9,371 nucleotides of DNA from an uncultured Saprospiraceae bacterium (GTDB lineage Bacteria; Bacteroidota; Bacteroidia; Chitinophagales; Saprospiraceae). The notes beneath the pieces are model-generated. The model was not told the DNA's origin. It worked only from the letters and a program-made list of their open reading frames with translations, and searched no databases. The stretch is taken from contig CALMIT010000029.1 in the NCBI GenBank assembly GCA_937864255.1, positions 1-9,371 on the forward strand, written 5' to 3'. This document shows, in pieces, positions 5,892 through 9,371 of this stretch (its first letter is position 1; each line of letters starts with the position of its first letter). A program made the position numbers and the translations under genes.

Positions 5892-5990
5892 GCGTGAGGG
5901 ATAAAAGCGGAAAGCCCGGAATCAAGCGTAGTGGAACGAAGCGAAATGAGGACTTGTAGCCGATAGCCCGACCCGTAGGGGCACGCCCAA
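5892..5990 (-). repeat. Right copy of the intergenic repeat, inverted
   Basis: Read on the minus strand it begins TTGGGCGTGCCCC, continues CTACGGGTCGGGCTATCGGC and ends TTTCCGCTTTTATCCCTC followed by ACGC. The outer and inner ends match the left copy (4848-4931), but the middle (about 5912-5955) is unrelated to it and contains GCTTCG-type steps instead of the left copy's A/T hairpin. It begins 4 bases after the HNH stop codon. The shared TTGGGCG edge means the match may extend two bases beyond the core, to 5990. Confidence 0.75.
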
Positions 5991-5991
5991 C

Positions 5992-6759
5992 CTTTATCAG
6001 TTAGATTGGATTACATCAAAGCGATTAGATAAAGACGGAAATATTTTGCCGTGTGTTTCTTCAAATTGTGGTGGTTATACATTAGAAGCCGAATTAGGAA
6101 TTACACCAAACGGATATTCTGAACCTGACTTTTTGGGTTGGGAAGTAAAACAATTCGGAGTTACTAACTTTGAACGTATCAATTCTTCAGTCATAACTTT
6201 AATGACACCCGAACCAACGGATGGAATTTACAAAACGCAAGGAACAGAAACATTTTTACATACTTACGGCTACGCTGATAAAACAGGACGAGAAGACCGT
6301 ATAAATTTTGGGGGAGTTCACAAAGCGGGCGTTCGCCACGCTTCTACAAATCTTGAAATGCAGCTAATAGGCTTTGACCAAGAAAGCGGAAAAATCCGTA
6401 ACTCTAACGGACGAATTGCATTAGTTGATCTTGCAGGAAATGAAGCCGCTTCGTGGAGTTTTTCGTCTATGCTTTTGCATTGGAACAGAAAACATAATCA
6501 GGCGTGTTACGTTCCATCACTCTCCGAAACGATAGGCGAAAGAAAGTACAAATATGGAAACAAAATAATTTTAGGAATAGGTACGGACTTTCAATTATTC
6601 CTAAAACAAATGGCAATTGGAAACATCTACTATGACCCAGGAATAAAAATGGAGAACGTTTCCACAAACCCAAAGATTAAGAAGCGAAGTCAATTTAGGA
6701 TTAAATCACAACATTTGAACAACCTATACAGGGACAGCGAATTAGTGAAACTTTCCTAA
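5992..6759 (+). pseudogene. MvaI/BcnI-family restriction endonuclease, 5' end missing
   Basis: The frame is open from inside the right repeat to the stop at 6759. It shows an MvaI/BcnI-type PD-(D/E)XK domain: GGYTLEAELGITPNGY, then EPDFLGWEVKQF, whose D-x4-E-x-K (codons 6127, 6142, 6148) matches the MvaI catalytic spacing. The C-terminal SQFRIKSQHLNNLYRD corresponds to the RIPISKLDKLYRN region of BcnI. MvaI and BcnI cleave CCWGG and CCSGG, so a related C-rich target is likely. No ATG start is available: the first in-frame ATG (6202) lies after the catalytic residues, and only a TTG at 6046 could start translation. The N-terminus was evidently lost when the repeat-bounded cassette arrived. It was originally the partner of the vsr/methyltransferase genes. 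Confidence 0.82.
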
Positions 6760-6835
6760 TGCCTATGCACAAGCACACACATTTGCAAGCTGCCACATTG
6801 GTTAAAGTCTCCCAAACTCCAACCAAAAATCTAAC

Positions 6836-6911
6836 TACCTCCGACCACCACAAAGCACTTTAGCCCAAGAAACATCCAAAGACCAAAAGCCAAAGACCAA
6901 AGACCGAATAG
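6836..6911 (-). repeat. Tandem CTTTGGT repeat tract after glgB
   Basis: Starting directly after the glgB stop, the minus strand carries TTCGGTCTTTGGTCTTTGG, CTTTTGGTCTTTGG, then a G/T-rich part with GGTGGTCGGAGGTAGTTAGAT. It resembles the tract after tfoX (3664-3720) in composition, in its heptamer-like steps and in its GGAGGT..TTA.AGAT end, but points the other way. The rest of the 152-base gap between the restriction-enzyme remnant and glgB (6760-6835) contains a C/A-rich stretch with CACATTTGCAAGCTGCCACA and no gene that I can see. Confidence 0.5.
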
Positions 6912-8822
6912 CTATTTCTCCGGTTCCAGTACCAGCATACCCAGCGGCGGTAGCGTCAGTTCGATGGAGTAAGGCTGGTTGTGCCATTTCTTTTTTTCGC
7001 GTTTGGCTTTGGTAGGTTTGCAAAGTGTGCCCTCGCCGCCGTATTTTTTGTCGTCGGTATTCATTATGACCTTCCATTCTGTGTTGATTGGCACGCCCAC
7101 TTTGTATTTTTCGCGCAACACCGGCGTGAAGCTCAGCACCACCAAAAGTGGTTTTTCACCCGCCTTACCTTTCCGCAGGTAAATCAGGATGCTGCTTTCA
7201 AAGTCTTGTAAATCAATCCATTCGAAGCCTTCTTCTGTAAATTGAAATTGGTACAAAGCCGGATAGCTGCGGTACAGCTGATTCAGGTCTTTGACCAGAT
7301 TTTGGATGCCTTTGTGAAAATCAAATTTCAGCAAAACCCAGTCCGTGCCACGCTCCTCGCTCCATTCCTCCGACTGCCCGAATTCGCCGCCCATAAACAG
7401 CAATTTGGTACCCGGGTGCGTAAACATATACCCGAAAAGCAGGCGCAAATTGGCGAATTTGAGCGCTTCGTCGCCCGGCATCCGGCGCAGCAGGGAGCCT
7501 TTCAGGTGCACCACTTCGTCGTGCGAAAGCGGCAGCATAAAATTCTCCGAAAAAGCATAGATCAGACTAAATGAAATAGCCCCGTGGTGATATTTTCGAT
7601 TGATCGGATCTTCTTTAAAATACTTCAGGGTGTCGTGCATCCAGCCCATCATCCATTTTTGGCCGAAGCCGAGCCCGCCATCGTAGGTGGGTCGCGACAC
7701 TTTTGGCCAGGCGGTACTTTCTTCGGCGATGGTCACGGTGTCTGGAAAATTGGCATAAGCCATCTCGTTAAATTCTTTCAAAAGAGAAATGGCTTCGAGG
7801 TTTTCACGGCCGCCCATTTCGTTGGGCGTCCACTCACCTTCCTTGCGCGAATAATCGAGATAAATCATTGAAGCCACCGCGTCCACCCGCAGTCCGTCGG
7901 CGTGAAAGCGATCCAGCCAAAAGAGCGCATTGCTGATCAAAAAAGAGCGCACTTCGTAGCGGCCGTAGTTGAAAATATAACTTTTCCAATCGGGGTGATA
8001 GCCTTTGCGCGGGTCGGCGTGTTCGTACAGGTGCGTGCCGTCAAAATCCGCCAGCCCGTGCGCGTCGCTCGGAAAGTGCGAGGGAACCCAGTCCAGTATC
8101 ACGCCGATGCCTGCCTGGTGCAGACTGTCAATCAAAAACATAAAATCCTGCGGTGTGCCGAAGCGGCTGCTTGGCGCGAAATAGCCGGTCACCTGATAGC
8201 CCCAGGAAGGAAAATAAGGATGCTCCATCACAGGCAAAAACTCCACGTGGGTGAAGCCCATATCTTTCACATACTCAGTCAGTTCCACCGCCAGCTCGCG
8301 GTAGTTGAGCGATTCGCCGAGGTTTTTCTTTTTCCAGGAACCCAGATGCACTTCATAAACCGACATCGGGCTTTCAAAAGCATTATTCCATTTCGCGCGC
8401 GACTGCATCCAGTTTTTATCCTGCCAATCATAATCCAGGTCCCAGACGATGGAGGCGGTGTTTGGTGGCGTTTCCCACATCAGGGCGAATGGGTCGCCTT
8501 TCTGGAGCGGCCGGCCGTCGGGCGAGAGGATAAAATATTTGTACAAATCGCCTTTTTTCACACCGGGGATAAAGCCTTCCCAGATGCCTGAGTCGTCCCA
8601 TTTTTTGGTGAGTTGGTGCGCGTTTACATTCCATTTATTGAATGAACCAATCACGGCGACGCGCAGCGCATTGGGCGCCCACACGGCAAAGTAACAGCCT
8701 TCCTGCCCCTCCACTTTTCCCGGGTGACTGCCCAGTTTCTCGTACAGTTTATAATGTTTTCCTTGCCGGAAAAGGTGAATATCGAGGTCGGAAAAGCGGC
8801 TGAATGGCAGGACTTTACCCAT
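6912..8822 (-). CDS. glgB: 1,4-alpha-glucan branching enzyme
   Basis: A 636-residue GH13 branching enzyme, which cuts alpha-1,4-glucan chains and re-attaches them as alpha-1,6 branches during glycogen synthesis in the cytoplasm. An N-terminal CBM48 domain (about 25-125: KLGSHPG, FAVWAPNALRVAVIGSFNKW) precedes the catalytic barrel (about 150-510) and an all-beta C-terminal domain. Catalytic features are MSVYEVHLGSWKK, DGLRVDAVASMI (nucleophile D314), TIAEESTAWP (acid/base E367) and PLSHDEVVH (D435), followed by LLFMGGEFGQ. Length and domain order are normal. The ATG at 8822 gives MGKVLPFSRF ahead of the CBM48 domain and is the first start of the frame. No convincing consensus promoter was seen in the 8823-8909 gap. 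The gene appears intact and single on its strand. Confidence 0.96.
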   Translation of the reverse strand: MGKVLPFSRFSDLDIHLFRQGKHYKLYEKLGSHPGKVEGQEGCYFAVWAPNALRVAVIGSFNKWNVNAHQLTKKWDDSGIWEGFIPGVKKGDLYKYFILSPDGRPLQKGDPFALMWETPPNTASIVWDLDYDWQDKNWMQSRAKWNNAFESPMSVYEVHLGSWKKKNLGESLNYRELAVELTEYVKDMGFTHVEFLPVMEHPYFPSWGYQVTGYFAPSSRFGTPQDFMFLIDSLHQAGIGVILDWVPSHFPSDAHGLADFDGTHLYEHADPRKGYHPDWKSYIFNYGRYEVRSFLISNALFWLDRFHADGLRVDAVASMIYLDYSRKEGEWTPNEMGGRENLEAISLLKEFNEMAYANFPDTVTIAEESTAWPKVSRPTYDGGLGFGQKWMMGWMHDTLKYFKEDPINRKYHHGAISFSLIYAFSENFMLPLSHDEVVHLKGSLLRRMPGDEALKFANLRLLFGYMFTHPGTKLLFMGGEFGQSEEWSEERGTDWVLLKFDFHKGIQNLVKDLNQLYRSYPALYQFQFTEEGFEWIDLQDFESSILIYLRKGKAGEKPLLVVLSFTPVLREKYKVGVPINTEWKVIMNTDDKKYGGEGTLCKPTKAKREKKKWHNQPYSIELTLPPLGMLVLEPEK

Positions 8823-8909
8823 TTGGTCGGAATTGGATTTCGTTTTGAAATTTTTTTTAAAGTTGGTAAAAAATAGTCAATTCGGCATTTGGTTTAAAAT
8901 TTTTATCCT

Positions 8910-8946
8910 AAAAAAAGAAATCCCCGACGCATGAAAGGCCGGGGAT
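8910..8946 (-). terminator. Rho-independent terminator after the T9SS cargo gene
   Basis: On the minus strand a 7-bp stem ATCCCCG / CGGGGAT (8940-8946 with 8920-8926) encloses a 13-base loop. It is followed by TTTCTTTTTTT (8910-8920 complement). It lies 45 bases beyond the stop of the minus-strand gene at 8992 and separates that transcript from glgB. Confidence 0.85.
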
Positions 8947-8991
8947 CTGGAATAAATCGGTTTTTAGAATGCTTATCGAAACACAAAATAT

Positions 8992-9371
8992 TTATAGCAA
9001 AATTAATTTTTTTGTGGCGGTGAATTTAGGCGTTTCCAATTGATAAAAGAAAACTCCCGACTGTGGAAAATCTTTTTTCATCAATCTGAATTCGTGGTTG
9101 CCCGCCTCAAAATTGCCTTCCAGCGTTTTTACCACCTTGCCGGAAAGGTCAAAAATTTTCAGCCGCGCCGTTGTCGCTTCCGGCAGTTTGAAGCCGATTA
9201 TCGTGAATTTCTCAAAAGGATTCGGGCGGTTTTGCAGCAATTCGTACCGGTCAAAACTGTTTTTTGAATCTTCAAAAACAAATTCAGGTCGGTTCAATTC
9301 GCCGCTTCCATCGTACCATTCCGCCTGCACCGGGTTGCCTGCGAAATGCAAAGACTCGCTCAGTTTTCCAT
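8992..9371 (-). CDS. C-terminal end of a secreted protein with T9SS type A sorting domain
   Basis: The last 126 codons of a larger minus-strand gene whose start lies beyond the window. The final 80 residues or so form a type A sorting domain, the export signal of the type IX secretion system: LLQNRPNPFEKFTIIGFKLP, then ARLKIFDLSGKVVKTLEG, FEAGNHEF, SGVFFYQLET and the terminal KKLILL. Such domains direct proteins across the outer membrane and are removed on the cell surface. The visible upstream part (GNPVQAEWYDGSGELNRPEF) is too short to identify the passenger. A terminator follows. Type IX secretion is restricted to the Bacteroidota/FCB group, so this gene anchors the taxonomic inference. 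Confidence 0.9.
   Translation of the reverse strand, partial: GKLSESLHFAGNPVQAEWYDGSGELNRPEFVFEDSKNSFDRYELLQNRPNPFEKFTIIGFKLPEATTARLKIFDLSGKVVKTLEGNFEAGNHEFRLMKKDFPQSGVFFYQLETPKFTATKKLILL

Larger units (their letters stand above)
4848..5990. mobile_element. Inverted-repeat-bounded cassette (zinc-ribbon + HNH nuclease) replacing part of the R-M operon
   Basis: This segment of about 1.14 kb lies between the broken methyltransferase and the broken MvaI/BcnI enzyme. It is bounded by two inverted members of one repeat family (4848-4931 and 5892-5990). The cargo fills the interior tightly: the first ORF starts 18 bases after the left repeat, and the HNH gene ends 4 bases before the right repeat. 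No transposase or recombinase is encoded inside. The flanking genes lack, respectively, their 3' and 5' ends, so arrival of the cassette went with loss of target sequence. No convincing target-site duplication is visible. I infer a non-autonomous or recombination-exchanged cassette, not an ordinary insertion sequence. Confidence 0.6.

Noticed and set aside
4841..5997. TTTAT present just outside both ends of the repeat-bounded cassette, as a target-site duplication
   Set aside because: The sequence is AT-rich, the copies are at different distances from the repeat edges (2 bases on the right, 2-4 on the left depending on the edge chosen), and both flanking genes lost sequence, so a simple duplication is unlikely.
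6876..6909. Short tandem CCAAAGA units as a CRISPR array
   Set aside because: The units are about 7 bases and contiguous, with no spacers and no cas genes; this is a simple-sequence tract.
7902..8591. Long plus-strand open frame (229 codons) inside glgB
   Set aside because: It lies wholly antisense to an unmistakable branching enzyme and its translation has no domain-like pattern; it is a by-product of glgB codon use.

Overview
The window looks like chromosomal DNA of a Bacteroidota bacterium, possibly Saprospiria- or Chitinophagia-like. The evidence is a C-terminal type IX secretion sorting domain, an EF-G paralogue tail of the Bacteroidota type, a promoter fitting the TTG / TAnnTTTG consensus, and weak Shine-Dalgarno sequences. 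Housekeeping-type genes at the two ends (EF-G tail, glycogen branching enzyme, secreted T9SS protein) are moderately GC-rich. Two blocks between them (about 425-1660 and 3887-6760) are visibly AT-rich and carry accessory defence-type genes, many of them broken.

Layout. 1-336: EF-G C-terminus with its intrinsic terminator. 425-992: MntA-type nucleotidyltransferase antitoxin overlapping a HepT-type toxin gene that has lost its C-terminus, including the expected catalytic RX4HXY motif. 962-1660: a DUF7660-like gene and a zinc-ribbon gene, apparently inserted into hepT. 1715-3274: an unrecognised membrane protein split by a one-base frameshift in a T-run, and an overlapping unrecognised gene. 3337-3663: stand-alone TfoX N-domain protein. 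3664-6911: a restriction-modification island. 6912-8822 (minus): glgB. 8992-9371 (minus): C-terminus of a T9SS cargo protein.

The R-M island is the most interesting part. It began as vsr, a C5-cytosine methyltransferase and an MvaI/BcnI-family restriction enzyme. The methyltransferase now has a one-base frameshift and stops after motif V. The restriction enzyme has lost its start. Between the two remnants lies a cassette of about 1.14 kb: a 56-residue zinc-ribbon ORF overlapping (ATGA) an HNH endonuclease gene, bounded by inverted copies of one repeat family (4848-4931 and 5892-5990). The repeat ends match but the middles differ, so this does not look like a simple transposon with identical terminal repeats. 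A second pair of imperfect, oppositely oriented G/T-rich repeats lies just after the tfoX and glgB stop codons, at the outer edges of the island. My reading is a defence hotspot in which repeat-bounded cassettes are exchanged and one defence system has displaced another.
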